A DNA stretch of 64,000 bases from Variovorax sp. ZS18.2.2 (lineage in GTDB: Bacteria > Pseudomonadota > Gammaproteobacteria > Burkholderiales > Burkholderiaceae_C). Below, in pieces: positions 47,191 through 56,265 of the stretch (position 1 is its first letter; every line of letters starts with the position of its first letter). Under the pieces are notes generated by a model. The model saw nothing but the letters and a program-made list of their open reading frames with translations. It did no database searches and had not been told where the DNA came from. A program made the translations under genes and the position numbers. Where the stretch lies: contig NZ_JANLNM010000001.1 in the NCBI RefSeq assembly GCF_024701975.1, positions 310,001-374,000 of the forward strand, in the 5' to 3' direction.

Positions 47191-48312
47191 TCAGGTCGAG
47201 CCCCAGACCTCCTGCGCTGTCTCGACCACCAGGCGCAGCTTGTTGCGCTGCGCTTCCACCGCGATGTTGTTGCCGTGCACGGTGCTGGAGAAGCCGCATT
47301 GCGGCGACAGCGCGAGCTGGTCGAGCGAGGCGTACTTCGAGGCGTCCTCGATGCGGCGCTTGAGCTCGTCCTTGTCTTCCATCTCGCCGAACTTGGTGGT
47401 CACGAGGCCCAGCACCACCGTCTTGCCCTTGGGCAGGTAGCGCAGCGGCTTGAAGTCGCCCGAGCGGGCGTCGTCGTATTCCATGAAGTAGGCGTCCAGG
47501 TCCATCTCCTTCAACAGCGCCTCGGCCACCGGCTCGTAGTTGCCGGCCGCGGCGTGCGTGCTCTTGAAGTTGCCGCGGCACAGGTGCATCGCGAGCAGCA
47601 TGCCCGGTGGCTTCTGCGCGACCACCTTGTTGATGAATGCTGCATAGCGATGGGGCAGTTCGTTCGGGTCGTCGCCGCGCTTGCGGGCGGCTTCGCGCAT
47701 GTGCTCGTCGCAGAGGTAGGCGAGGTTGGTGTCGTCCATCTGCACGTAGGTGCAGCCGGCGGCAGCGAGCGAGCGCAGCTCGTCGCCGTAGGCCTTGGCC
47801 ACGTCGTCGTAGAACACCGGGTCGAGCTCGGGATACGCGTCCTTGCTGATGCCGGCGCGGCCGCCGCGGAAGTGCAGCATCGTCGGCGAGGGGATCGTCA
47901 CCTTGGGCGTGCGGCCGGCGGAGACCTGGCTCTTCAGGTACTGGAAATCGGCGAGCTGGATGTCCTTGATGTGACGCACCTTGTCGAGCACGCGCATTGC
48001 GGGCGGCGCCAGTTCCTCGGTGCCATCGGGCTTGCGGATGGTGACCGGAATGTCGGTCTTCACGCCGCCGAGCTGGTCCAGAAAGTCGATGTGGAAGTAC
48101 GTGCGGCGGAACTCGCCGTCGGTGATGCTTTTCAGGCCGATGTCTTCCTGAAAGCGGACGATCTCGGTGATGGCCTTGTCTTCGACCGTGCGCAGTTGCT
48201 CGGGCGTGATCTCGCCCTTGGCTTTCTGCTCGCGCGCTTCGAGCAGGTATTTGGGGCGCAGGAAACTGCCGACGTGGTCGTAGCGGGCGGGCAGGGCGGC
48301 GTGCTGGGACAT
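47191..48312 (-). CDS. MetE C-terminal-domain-like methyltransferase (cobalamin-independent methionine synthase family)
   Basis: This 373-residue protein corresponds to the catalytic half of MetE only; the N-terminal half of classical 750-residue MetE is missing. Probable zinc ligands are His243 and Cys245 (AMHLCRGN), Glu278 (EYDD) and Cys339 (SPQCGFSS). The folate/homocysteine region VGSFLRP and QMDDTNLAYL are also present. Such core enzymes transfer methyl groups to homocysteine or act on other thiols. It is divergent from a vanA-type O-demethylase operon and followed by a GST. Confidence 0.88.
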   Translation of the reverse strand: MSQHAALPARYDHVGSFLRPKYLLEAREQKAKGEITPEQLRTVEDKAITEIVRFQEDIGLKSITDGEFRRTYFHIDFLDQLGGVKTDIPVTIRKPDGTEELAPPAMRVLDKVRHIKDIQLADFQYLKSQVSAGRTPKVTIPSPTMLHFRGGRAGISKDAYPELDPVFYDDVAKAYGDELRSLAAAGCTYVQMDDTNLAYLCDEHMREAARKRGDDPNELPHRYAAFINKVVAQKPPGMLLAMHLCRGNFKSTHAAAGNYEPVAEALLKEMDLDAYFMEYDDARSGDFKPLRYLPKGKTVVLGLVTTKFGEMEDKDELKRRIEDASKYASLDQLALSPQCGFSSTVHGNNIAVEAQRNKLRLVVETAQEVWGST

Positions 48313-48375
48313 GGGGTGAACTCCGTCTGGCTGATAACGAACGGAGCATCCTATCGCCTTCGAAAGCGGCTTGTT

Positions 48376-48448
48376 TGTATACGTTGAAGTCAGTATTTAC
48401 CCTCGAATCAGGCGTTTTGAGGTAGATATTTCCTGACTTCTGTATACA
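48376..48448. promoter_or_regulatory. Mirrored operator-like arms between MetE-like and vanA-type genes
   Basis: TGTATAC-GTT-GAAGTCAG (48376-48393) and CTGACTTC-TGTATACA (48433-48448) are inverted copies of one another with a 3/1-base difference, separated by 39 bp. Each contains a self-palindromic TGTATAC(A) core of the type bound by GntR regulators, one of which is encoded in the adjacent operon. Confidence 0.65.
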
Positions 48449-48458
48449 TTGGGTATTC

Positions 48459-49568
48459 ATGAAAACGCCCACGACCGCCTTTCCACTGAACGCCTGGTAC
48501 GCCGCCGCCTACGACGTCGAAGTGCGCCACGCGCTCCTGCCCCGCACGATCTGCAACCAGAAAGTGGTGCTGTTCCGCCGCACCGACGGCCAGGTGGCAG
48601 TGCTCGAAGACGCCTGCTGGCACCGCCTGATGCCGCTGTCGCTCGGCCGCCTCGAAGGCGACGAGCTGGTCTGCGGCTACCACGGCCTCGTCTACAACAG
48701 CCAGGGCCGCTGCACCCACATGCCGAGCCAGGAAACGCTCAACCCCTCGGCCTGCGTTCGCAACTTTCCGGTGGTCGAGAAACACCGCTTCGTCTGGATC
48801 TGGCCCGGCGACCCGGCCAAGGCCGACCCCGCCCTCGTGCCCGACATGCACTGGAACGCCGACCCGGCCTGGGCCGGCGACGGCAAGATGATCCGCGTCA
48901 ACTGCGATTACCGGCTCGTGGTCGACAACCTCATGGACCTCACGCACGAGACCTTCGTGCACGGCTCTTCCATCGGCAACCGCGAAGTGGCAGAGGCGCC
49001 CTTCGTCGCCACGCACGGCGACCGCTCGGCCACCGTCACGCGCTGGATGGAAAGCATCGACGCGCCGCCGTTCTGGGGAGGCCAGATCCGCCATGCGCGC
49101 GGCTACACGGGCAAGGTCGACCGCTGGCAGATCATTCGCTTCGAAGGCCCGTGCACGGTGAACATCGACGTCGGCGTGGCCGAGGCGGGCAGCGGCGCGG
49201 TACCGAATGGCGACAACCCCGGCGACCGCAGCAAGGGCGTCAACGGCTACGTGCTCAACACCATCACGCCCGAGACCGACAAGACCTGCCTCTACTTCTG
49301 GGCGTTCGCGCGCAACTACTGCCTAGGCGAGCAGCGCCTTACACATGAGTTGCGCGAGGGCGTGGCCGGCATCTTCCGCGAGGACGAACTGGTGCTCGAA
49401 GCCCAGCAGAAGGCGATGGACGACCACCCCGATCACCAGTTCTACAACCTCAACATCGACGCCGGCTCGATGTGGGCGCGCCGGCTGATCGACCGCATGG
49501 TCGAGAAGGAAAAGCCCGCGCGCGCCGCGATCCCGATCCGGCCGGTCGAAGAGAAGCAGGCCGCATGA
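48459..49568 (+). CDS. vanA: Rieske oxygenase, vanillate O-demethylase-like oxygenase component
   Basis: This 369-residue protein has a Rieske 2Fe-2S centre with Cys53-x-His55 (ACWHR) and Cys72-x-x-His75 (CGYH). The mononuclear iron site lies in DNLMDLTHETFVH, with His163 and His168. NAWYAAAY, SLGRLEG and the PPFW...VDRWQIIRF stretches match VanA as I recall it, though VanA usually has CPHR rather than CWHR. It would demethylate a methoxy-aromatic acid, releasing formaldehyde. Vanillate is the best guess; a related methoxybenzoate is possible. It is followed by its regulator (ATGA overlap) and reductase. Confidence 0.82.
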   Translation: MKTPTTAFPLNAWYAAAYDVEVRHALLPRTICNQKVVLFRRTDGQVAVLEDACWHRLMPLSLGRLEGDELVCGYHGLVYNSQGRCTHMPSQETLNPSACVRNFPVVEKHRFVWIWPGDPAKADPALVPDMHWNADPAWAGDGKMIRVNCDYRLVVDNLMDLTHETFVHGSSIGNREVAEAPFVATHGDRSATVTRWMESIDAPPFWGGQIRHARGYTGKVDRWQIIRFEGPCTVNIDVGVAEAGSGAVPNGDNPGDRSKGVNGYVLNTITPETDKTCLYFWAFARNYCLGEQRLTHELREGVAGIFREDELVLEAQQKAMDDHPDHQFYNLNIDAGSMWARRLIDRMVEKEKPARAAIPIRPVEEKQAA

Positions 49569-50338
49569 AGGCCGCAGTGGTTTCCCCCATCGAGCCCGGC
49601 GACACCGGCAGCTCGCAGGCCGTGAAGGCGCAACTGCGGCTGCGCGAAATGATCCTGGCGGGCGAACTGCCCGGCGGCGCACGCATCGCCGAGGTCGCCA
49701 TCTCCGAGCAGCTCGGCGTCTCGCGCACCCCGGTGCGCAGCGCGCTGATGCGGCTCGAACAGGAGGGCCTGCTCGAAGCGCTGCCCAACGGCGGCTACGC
49801 GGTGCGCACGTTTTCCGAGCGCGACGTGGCCGATGCCATCGAGCTGCGCGGCACGCTCGAAGGGCTGGTGGCCCGGCTCGCGGCCGAACGCGGCGCGGCG
49901 CCCGTGGTGCTGCGCGAAGCGCGCGCCTGCCTCACGCGCATCGACGAACTGCTGCGCGAGCCTGCGCTCGACGACACGGCCTTCTCCCGCTACGTCACGC
50001 ACAACGAGAAATTCCATGCGCTGCTGTGCGAGATGGCCGGCAGCCCGGTCATCGCGCAGCAGCTCGAACGCGTGATCAACCTGCCGTTTGCCTCGCCCTC
50101 GGGCTTCGTCATCGTGCAGGCCAATTCGCCGGCCGCGCGCGACATGCTCGTGATCGCGCAGGACCAGCACCTGCAGGTGCTCGATGCCATCGAGTCCGGC
50201 GAGGGCTCGCGCGCCGAAGCGCTGATGCGCGAGCACAGCCGCATCGCGCGGCGCAACCTGCGCGAGGCGCTGCACGGCACGCCGACCGCCGAGCAGCGCC
50301 CGCTGCCCGGCGTGCAGCTGATCCGCCGCCGCGGCTGA
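49565..50338 (+). CDS. GntR family regulator (FCD domain), VanR-like
   Basis: This 257-residue protein has a winged helix (LRLREMILAGELPGGARIAEVAISEQLGVSRTPVRSALMRLEQEGLLE) and an FCD effector domain with conserved His residues (VTHNEKFHALLCEMAG, EHSRIARRNLREAL). Its ATG overlaps the stop of the oxygenase gene by 4 bp, so it is made with the enzymes it probably controls. VanR regulators of this family commonly repress vanAB and are relieved by vanillate; the inverted TGTATAC arms upstream are candidate targets. Confidence 0.92.
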   Translation: MKAAVVSPIEPGDTGSSQAVKAQLRLREMILAGELPGGARIAEVAISEQLGVSRTPVRSALMRLEQEGLLEALPNGGYAVRTFSERDVADAIELRGTLEGLVARLAAERGAAPVVLREARACLTRIDELLREPALDDTAFSRYVTHNEKFHALLCEMAGSPVIAQQLERVINLPFASPSGFVIVQANSPAARDMLVIAQDQHLQVLDAIESGEGSRAEALMREHSRIARRNLREALHGTPTAEQRPLPGVQLIRRRG

Positions 50339-50372
50339 TCGATTTCTTCTTTTCCCCTGTTGGTGTTCCCCG

Positions 50373-51359
50373 ATGAAAAGCGATCTTCAATGGATGCAGG
50401 CGCAGGTCGCTGCGCTGCGCGATGTCACCCCCACGGTGCGCGAGTTCGAACTCCGGCCCGAGTCGGGCTTTGCCGCGTCGCATGAACCCGGCGCCCACCT
50501 GCAGGTGCAGGTGATGACGGCGCAGGGCCGGCTGCAGACGCGCTCGTACTCGCTGGTCGGCGAGGGCGACGGCCAGTGCTGGCGGATCGCGGTCAAGCGG
50601 CTGGATGACGGCCGTGGTGGCTCGCTCGCCATGTGGCAACTGGCGCCCGGCGACCGGTTGCAGGTGAGCGCGCCGCAGAACCACTTTCCGCTCGACCTTT
50701 CCGCACCCGGCTACCTGCTGGTGGCAGGCGGCATCGGCATCACGCCGCTGGTGCTGATGGCGCAGCGCCTCGGCGCTCATGCGAAGCGCAGTGGCGTGCC
50801 CGTGAAGATGCTCTATGGCGCGCGCCATGCCGGCGAGTTCGGCTACCTCCCGCACTTGCAGGAGGCCTTGGGCGAGAACGTCGTCGCGCACGAAGGCGCC
50901 GCCCCCATCGACTTCGCCGCGGCCATCGCCGAGCTGCCGCCCGGCGGCCAGCTCTACACCTGTGGCCCTGTGCCGATGCTCGAAGCCGTCAAGCGCGCCT
51001 GGCATGCGGCCGGCCGGCCCATCGAGGACCTGCGCTTCGAAACCTTCGGCAGCAGCGGTCGCCTGGCCACGCAGTCGTTCCAGGTGCGCATTCCCCGCCA
51101 CGACCTGACCATCACCGTGCCCGCCGATTGCACTTTGCTCGAAGCGCTCGACGCCGCCGGCGTGCAGACCCTCTGGGACTGCAAGCGCGGAGAGTGCGGC
51201 CTGTGCGCCATGGACGTGCTCGCGGTCGATGGCGAAGTCGACCACCGCGACGTGTTCCTCAGCGAGCATGAAAAACAGTCGACCACCCGCATCTGCGCCT
51301 GCGTGTCACGCGCCGTGGGTACGCTCACGCTCGATTCCGCCTACCGCGCCGACAGCTGA
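50373..51359 (+). CDS. vanB: Vanillate O-demethylase-like reductase (PDR/2Fe-2S oxidoreductase)
   Basis: This 328-residue class IA reductase has an FMN-binding barrel with RSYS (57-60) and a pyridine-nucleotide domain with GGIGITP (119-125) and YTCGP (195-199). The C-terminal plant-type 2Fe-2S ferredoxin has Cys270, Cys275, Cys278 and Cys308 (CKRGECGLC... C). It passes electrons from NADH to the Rieske oxygenase encoded two genes upstream. No strong Shine-Dalgarno is visible; TCCCCG precedes ATG 50373. Confidence 0.9.
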   Translation: MKSDLQWMQAQVAALRDVTPTVREFELRPESGFAASHEPGAHLQVQVMTAQGRLQTRSYSLVGEGDGQCWRIAVKRLDDGRGGSLAMWQLAPGDRLQVSAPQNHFPLDLSAPGYLLVAGGIGITPLVLMAQRLGAHAKRSGVPVKMLYGARHAGEFGYLPHLQEALGENVVAHEGAAPIDFAAAIAELPPGGQLYTCGPVPMLEAVKRAWHAAGRPIEDLRFETFGSSGRLATQSFQVRIPRHDLTITVPADCTLLEALDAAGVQTLWDCKRGECGLCAMDVLAVDGEVDHRDVFLSEHEKQSTTRICACVSRAVGTLTLDSAYRADS

Positions 51360-51366
51360 AGCGGGC

Positions 51367-51405
51367 TTGCGCGATCATCGCGCAGTTCATTTATTGATCG
51401 CGCAA
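51367..51405. terminator. Long hairpin after the vanB-type gene
   Basis: TTGCGCGATCA (51367-51377) pairs perfectly with TGATCGCGCAA (51395-51405). GCGGGC/GCCCGC (51361-51366, 51411-51416) can extend the stem after a small bulge. It begins within a few bases of the vanB stop codon. There is no T-tract, so it is a hairpin that would block 3' decay or a weak terminator. Confidence 0.55.
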
Positions 51406-51512
51406 CAAAGGCCCGCGAGAGGGGCCGGCTAGGTGATTGCCTGCTCCGCCGAATGTTGCAAAGTGTTGAAAATAGCCCCGGTTTCGCATTCCGTCCCTCC
51501 TAGGAAAACCTC

Positions 51513-52697
51513 ATGCAAAGACGCCACCTCATCCAGACCACGGGCCTCTCGGCGATTGCGCTCGCCACCGCCTTCGCGCTGCCGCTGGCCAGCGCCCAGG
51601 ACAACAAATTCAAGATTGGCCTGATCCTCCCGATGACCGGCCAGTCGGCCTCCACAGGCCGCCAGATCGAAGCCGCCGCGCGTCTTTACATGGCGCAGAA
51701 CGGCGACACCGTGGCCGGCAAGAAGGTCGAACTCATCATCAAGGACGACACGGGCCTGCCCGACGTGACCAAGCGCCTCGCGCAGGAACTGGTGGTGAAC
51801 GACAAGGTCAACGTGCTGGCCGGCTTCGGCCTGACGCCGCTGGCCCTGGCCGTGGCGCCCATCGCCACGCAGTCGAAGACACCGCAAGTGGTGATGGCCG
51901 CTGCCACATCGAGCATCACCGAGGCCTCCCCCTACATCATCCGTTCGAGTTTCACGCTGCCGCAGGTGTCGGTGGTCATGGGCGACTGGGCGCCCAAGAA
52001 CGGCGTGAAGACGGTGGTGACGCTGGTGGCCGACTACGGCCCCGGCAACGACGCCGAGAAGTTCTTCAGCGAGCGCTTCCAGCTCAACGGCGGCAAGGTG
52101 ATCGAAAAACTCCGCGTGCCGCTGCGCAACCCCGACTTCGCGCCGTTCCTGCAGAAGGTGCGCGACGCCAAGCCCGATGCGCTGTTCGTCTTCGTGCCCT
52201 CGGGCGCGGGCGCGGCTGTGATGAAGCAGTTTCTGGAGCGCGGCATGGACAAGGCCGGCATCAAACTGATCGCCACCGGCGACGTGACGGACGACGATCA
52301 ACTCAACGACATGGGCGACGGCGCGCTGGGTGTGGTCACCTCGCACCACTACTCGACGGCACACCCCTCGGCGCTGAACAAGAAGTTCGTCGAAGCCTTC
52401 CAGAAGGCCAACCCCAAGATGCGCCCCAACTTCATGGCCGTGGGCGGCTATGACGGCATGCGCGTGATCTACGAAGCGCTCAAGACCACCAAGGGCCAGG
52501 GCGGCGGCGAAGCGCTGCTGGCGGCCATGAAGGGCCAGGTCTTCGAGAGCCCGCGCGGCCAGGTGCTGATCGATGCGCAGACGCGCGACATCGTGCAGGA
52601 CGTGTACTTGCGCAAGGTCGAGAAGAAGGACGGGCAGCTCTACAACGTCGAGTTCGACGTGATCAAGGGTGTGAAGGATCCGGGTAAAGCCAAGTAA
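51513..52697 (+). CDS. livK: Branched-chain amino acid-type ABC transporter substrate-binding protein
   Basis: This 394-residue periplasmic receptor has a signal peptide (MQRRHLIQTTGLSAIALATAFALPLASAQ). A type I binding fold starts KIGLILPMTGQSASTGRQIEAAARLYM and continues VNVLAGFGLTPLALAVAPIA, YGPGNDAEKFFSERF and AVGGYDGMRVIYEALK. Family members bind amino acids but also aromatic acids. Its neighbours (vanAB-like genes, tannase) point to an aromatic ligand; this is inference. It heads a complete livKHMGF-type set and is separated from livH by a repeat-rich spacer. Confidence 0.92.
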   Translation: MQRRHLIQTTGLSAIALATAFALPLASAQDNKFKIGLILPMTGQSASTGRQIEAAARLYMAQNGDTVAGKKVELIIKDDTGLPDVTKRLAQELVVNDKVNVLAGFGLTPLALAVAPIATQSKTPQVVMAAATSSITEASPYIIRSSFTLPQVSVVMGDWAPKNGVKTVVTLVADYGPGNDAEKFFSERFQLNGGKVIEKLRVPLRNPDFAPFLQKVRDAKPDALFVFVPSGAGAAVMKQFLERGMDKAGIKLIATGDVTDDDQLNDMGDGALGVVTSHHYSTAHPSALNKKFVEAFQKANPKMRPNFMAVGGYDGMRVIYEALKTTKGQGGGEALLAAMKGQVFESPRGQVLIDAQTRDIVQDVYLRKVEKKDGQLYNVEFDVIKGVKDPGKAK

Positions 52698-52724
52698 GGC
52701 CCCGGGCCGTTCGGACGACCCCGT

Positions 52725-52794
52725 CCGTTCGGCCTGAGCTTGTCGAAGGCTTGCGCGCACCGCGCCCCGGCTTCGACAGGCTCAGCCCGAACGG
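52725..52794. repeat. REP-like inverted repeat, copy 2
   Basis: The arms (52725-52749 and 52770-52794) share the cores CTGAGCTTGTCGAAG and CTTCGACAGGCTCAG and end in CCGTTCGG / CCGAACGG. It is the same element family as 27865-27924. It lies between the binding-protein gene and the livH permease gene and would stabilise the upstream mRNA or reduce downstream transcription. Confidence 0.85.
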
Positions 52795-52887
52795 TGGTCG
52801 GCGAATCCCGACGGTGGCGGCCAACCTCGAACAGTAGTCAGCGAATCCGAACGGCAGCAGGCCTCTCCGAACGGCTGTCAGAAATCT
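52788..52887 (+). repeat. Five imperfect tandem repeats of about 20 bp before livH
   Basis: Units start with CGAACGG-like sequence at 52788, 52809, 52828, 52848 and 52868 (periods 21, 19, 20, 20). They follow a pattern close to CGAACGGTGGTCAGCGAATC, with increasing divergence at the 3' end. The array begins in the right arm of the REP-like element and runs to just before the livH ATG; no ribosome-binding site is visible between. Confidence 0.7.
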
Positions 52888-52888
52888 C

Positions 52889-53761
52889 ATGCTCACCATT
52901 CTTTTCGACGGCATCGCCTACGGCATGCTGCTCTTCGTTCTCGCCGTCGGCCTGGCCGTGACGCTCGGGCTGATGAACTTCATCAACCTCGCGCACGGCG
53001 CCTTCGCCATGGCGGGCGGCTACCTCACCGTGTTCGCGATGCAGAAGCTCGGCATGCCGTTCCTGGCCTGCCTGCCCTTTGCGTTCATCGTCGTTGCGCT
53101 GGCCGGGGCGCTGCTCGAGCGCACGCTCTACCGGCCGATGTACGGCAAGCCGCACCTGGACCAGGTGCTCTTTTCCATCGGCCTTGCCTTTATGGCGGTG
53201 GCGGCCATCGACTACTTCGTCGGCTCGTCGCAGCAGAACGTGCAATTGCCCGAGTGGCTGCGCGGCCGCACCGAGATCGGTGACGGCGCGCTGCTGCTGG
53301 GCATGGGGCACTACCGGCTCTTCATCATCGGCGTGTGCGCGGTGCTGACCATCGTGCTGCAGCTCATCCTCTCGAAGACGCGCTTCGGCAGCCGGCTGCG
53401 CGCCGCGGTGGACGACCCGCGCGTGGCCGCGGGCCTGGGCATCAACGTGAACATCGTGTTCCTGCTGACCTTCGCCGTGGGCTCGGGGCTCGCGGGGCTG
53501 GGCGGTGCGCTGGGCGCGGAGATCCTGGGGCTCGATCCGACCTTTCCGCTCAAGTACATGATCTATTTCCTGATCGTGGTGTCGGTCGGCGGCACTTCGT
53601 CGATCACCGGGCCGCTCGCGGCCGCGCTGCTGCTCGGCATTGCCGACGTGGCGGGCAAGTACTTCATTCCGAAGATGGGCGCGTTCACCGTCTACCTGCT
53701 GATGATCATGATCCTGATGTGGCGGCCGCAAGGGCTGTTCACGCGCAAGGGAGGGCGTTGA
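52889..53761 (+). CDS. livH: Branched-chain-type ABC transporter permease LivH
   Basis: This 290-residue inner-membrane protein has about eight helices and the LivH pattern: FDGIAYGMLLFVLAVGLAVTLGLMNFINLAHGAFAMAGGYL at the start and EAA-loop-like RAAVDDPRVAAGLGINVNIVFLLTFAVGSGLAGLGGALGAE. It pairs with LivM. The start has no obvious Shine-Dalgarno, because the preceding 100 bases are tandem repeats. One base separates its stop from the livM start. Confidence 0.93.
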   Translation: MLTILFDGIAYGMLLFVLAVGLAVTLGLMNFINLAHGAFAMAGGYLTVFAMQKLGMPFLACLPFAFIVVALAGALLERTLYRPMYGKPHLDQVLFSIGLAFMAVAAIDYFVGSSQQNVQLPEWLRGRTEIGDGALLLGMGHYRLFIIGVCAVLTIVLQLILSKTRFGSRLRAAVDDPRVAAGLGINVNIVFLLTFAVGSGLAGLGGALGAEILGLDPTFPLKYMIYFLIVVSVGGTSSITGPLAAALLLGIADVAGKYFIPKMGAFTVYLLMIMILMWRPQGLFTRKGGR

Positions 53762-53762
53762 G

Positions 53763-54767
53763 ATGAGCGCGCCTTCCTCTTCGACGACCACAACCTACGA
53801 GTCGGCCCTGCTGCGCACCGCGCGCTGGCGGCCGTGGGAGTTCGTGGTCTGGGCGGTGGCCTTCGCGCTGCCGCTCGTCGTGCCCTCGCACTCGCTGCTG
53901 GTCAACGAGATCGCCATCGTCGCGCTGTTCGCGATGTCACTGGACCTCATCCTCGGCTACACCGGCATCGTCTCGCTCGGCCACGCCGCGTTCTTCGGCT
54001 TCGGCGCGTATGCGGCGGCGCTGTTCGCCAAACTCGTGATGCCCGACCCGACCGTGGGGCTGGTGTTCGCGACCGTGCTCTCGGCGCTGCTCGGCCTCGT
54101 GGCCAGCGTGACGATCCTGCGCGGCAGCGACCTCACGCGGCTGATGGTCACGCTCGGCACCGCGCTGCTCCTGCTCGAACTGGCCAACAAGCTCGACTGG
54201 CTCACCGGCGGCGCCGACGGCCTGCAGGGCGTGGTGATGGGGCCGGTGCTGGGCCTCTTCGAGTTCGACCTGTACGGCCGCACCGCCGCCTGGTATTCGC
54301 TGGCGGTGATGCTGGTGCTGTTCCTCGTGATGCGCCGGCTGGTGCATTCGCCGTTCGGCGCGACGTTGAAGGCGATCCGCGACAACCGGCTGCGCGCGAT
54401 GGCCATCGGCATTCCGGTGGTGTCGCGGCTCGCGGTCATCTACACCGTGGCGGCCGGCATTGCCGGCGCGGCGGGTGCGCTGCTCGCGCAGACCACCGGC
54501 TTCGCCTCGCTCGACGTGCTGGCCTTCGACCGCTCGGCCGACGTGCTGCTGATGCTGGTGATCGGCGGCGTGGGCTGGCTCTATGGCGGCGTGGCGGGCG
54601 CCATCGTCTTCAAGCTGCTGCAGAACTGGCTCTCGGCCGTGACGCCGCAGTACTGGATGTTCTGGATCGGGTTGATCCTCGTGCTGCTGGTGCTCGTGGG
54701 GCGTGACCGCCTGCTCAAGCCGTGGACGTGGTTCGGCATGGGCAGGAAGAAGGGCGGTGCGGCATGA
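53763..54767 (+). CDS. livM: Branched-chain-type ABC transporter permease LivM
   Basis: This 334-residue polytopic membrane protein has typical LivM features: LVNEIAIVALFAMSLDLILGYTGIVSLGHAAFFGFGAYAAAL, TLKAIRDNRLRAMAIGIPVVSRLAVIYTVAAGIAGAAGALLAQTTGF and WLYGGVAGAIVFKLLQ. It forms the translocation path with LivH. Its stop overlaps the livG ATG (ATGA). Confidence 0.94.
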   Translation: MSAPSSSTTTTYESALLRTARWRPWEFVVWAVAFALPLVVPSHSLLVNEIAIVALFAMSLDLILGYTGIVSLGHAAFFGFGAYAAALFAKLVMPDPTVGLVFATVLSALLGLVASVTILRGSDLTRLMVTLGTALLLLELANKLDWLTGGADGLQGVVMGPVLGLFEFDLYGRTAAWYSLAVMLVLFLVMRRLVHSPFGATLKAIRDNRLRAMAIGIPVVSRLAVIYTVAAGIAGAAGALLAQTTGFASLDVLAFDRSADVLLMLVIGGVGWLYGGVAGAIVFKLLQNWLSAVTPQYWMFWIGLILVLLVLVGRDRLLKPWTWFGMGRKKGGAA

Positions 54768-55529
54768 GCACCACCACCGATACCGTGCTTTCGACGCAAG
54801 GCCTGGTGATGCGCTTCGGCGGCATCACGGCCACCAACAACGTCACGATGGAACTCAAGCGCGGCGCGCGCCACGCGCTGATCGGTCCGAACGGTGCGGG
54901 CAAGACGACGCTGATCAACCTGCTGACGGGCGTGCTCACGCCGACCGAAGGCCGCATCACGCTGCTCGGCGAAGACATCACCACGCTCGCGCCGCACAAG
55001 CGCGTGGCGCGGGGGCTGGTGCGCACCTTCCAGATCAACCAGCTGTTCGACTCGATGACGCCGCTGGAGACGCTGGCGCTCGTGGTGTCGCAACAGAAGG
55101 GCATCGCAGCGCAATGGTGGCGGCCGCTCGGCGGCACCAAGGGGATCGCGGAGCGGGCCGGGCAACTGCTCGAACAGTTCCACCTGTCGGATGTCGCGAA
55201 GCAACAGACCAAGTTCATGGCCTACGGCAAGCGCCGCCTGCTGGAGATCGCCATCGCGCTCGCCTGTGAGCCGCGCGTGCTGCTGCTCGACGAGCCCGTG
55301 GCGGGCGTGCCCGCCGGCGAGCGCGAAGAGCTGCTGCAGACCGTGGCCGCGCTGCCGGCCGATGTGTCGGTGTTGCTGATCGAGCACGACATGGACCTGG
55401 TGTTCAGCTTCGCCGACCGCATGACGGTGCTGGTCAACGGCACGCTGTTGACCGAGGGCGACCCTGAAACCATCGCCAACGATCCGAAGGTGAAAGAGGT
55501 TTACCTGGGCCATGGAACGGAGAACGCCC

Positions 55530-55537
<8 letters not shown>
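54764..55537 (+). CDS. livG: Branched-chain-type ABC transporter ATPase LivG
   Basis: This 257-residue ATPase has Walker A GPNGAGKTT, Walker B VLLLDEPVAGV and the LivG-type insertion between (ALVVSQQKGIAAQWWRPLGGTKG). The usual LSGGQ signature is replaced by MAYGKRRLLEIA, as often seen in LivG-type aromatic-acid transporters. ATG 54764 overlaps the livM stop. It works with LivF as the ATPase dimer. Confidence 0.94.
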
Positions 55538-56234
<697 letters not shown>

Positions 56235-56265
56235 CGGTCACAGCGAACAACAAGGAGACAGACAG

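Noticed and set aside
52788..52887. Tandem repeats as a CRISPR array
   Set aside because: Units are contiguous with no unique spacers, are degenerate, and no cas genes are near.
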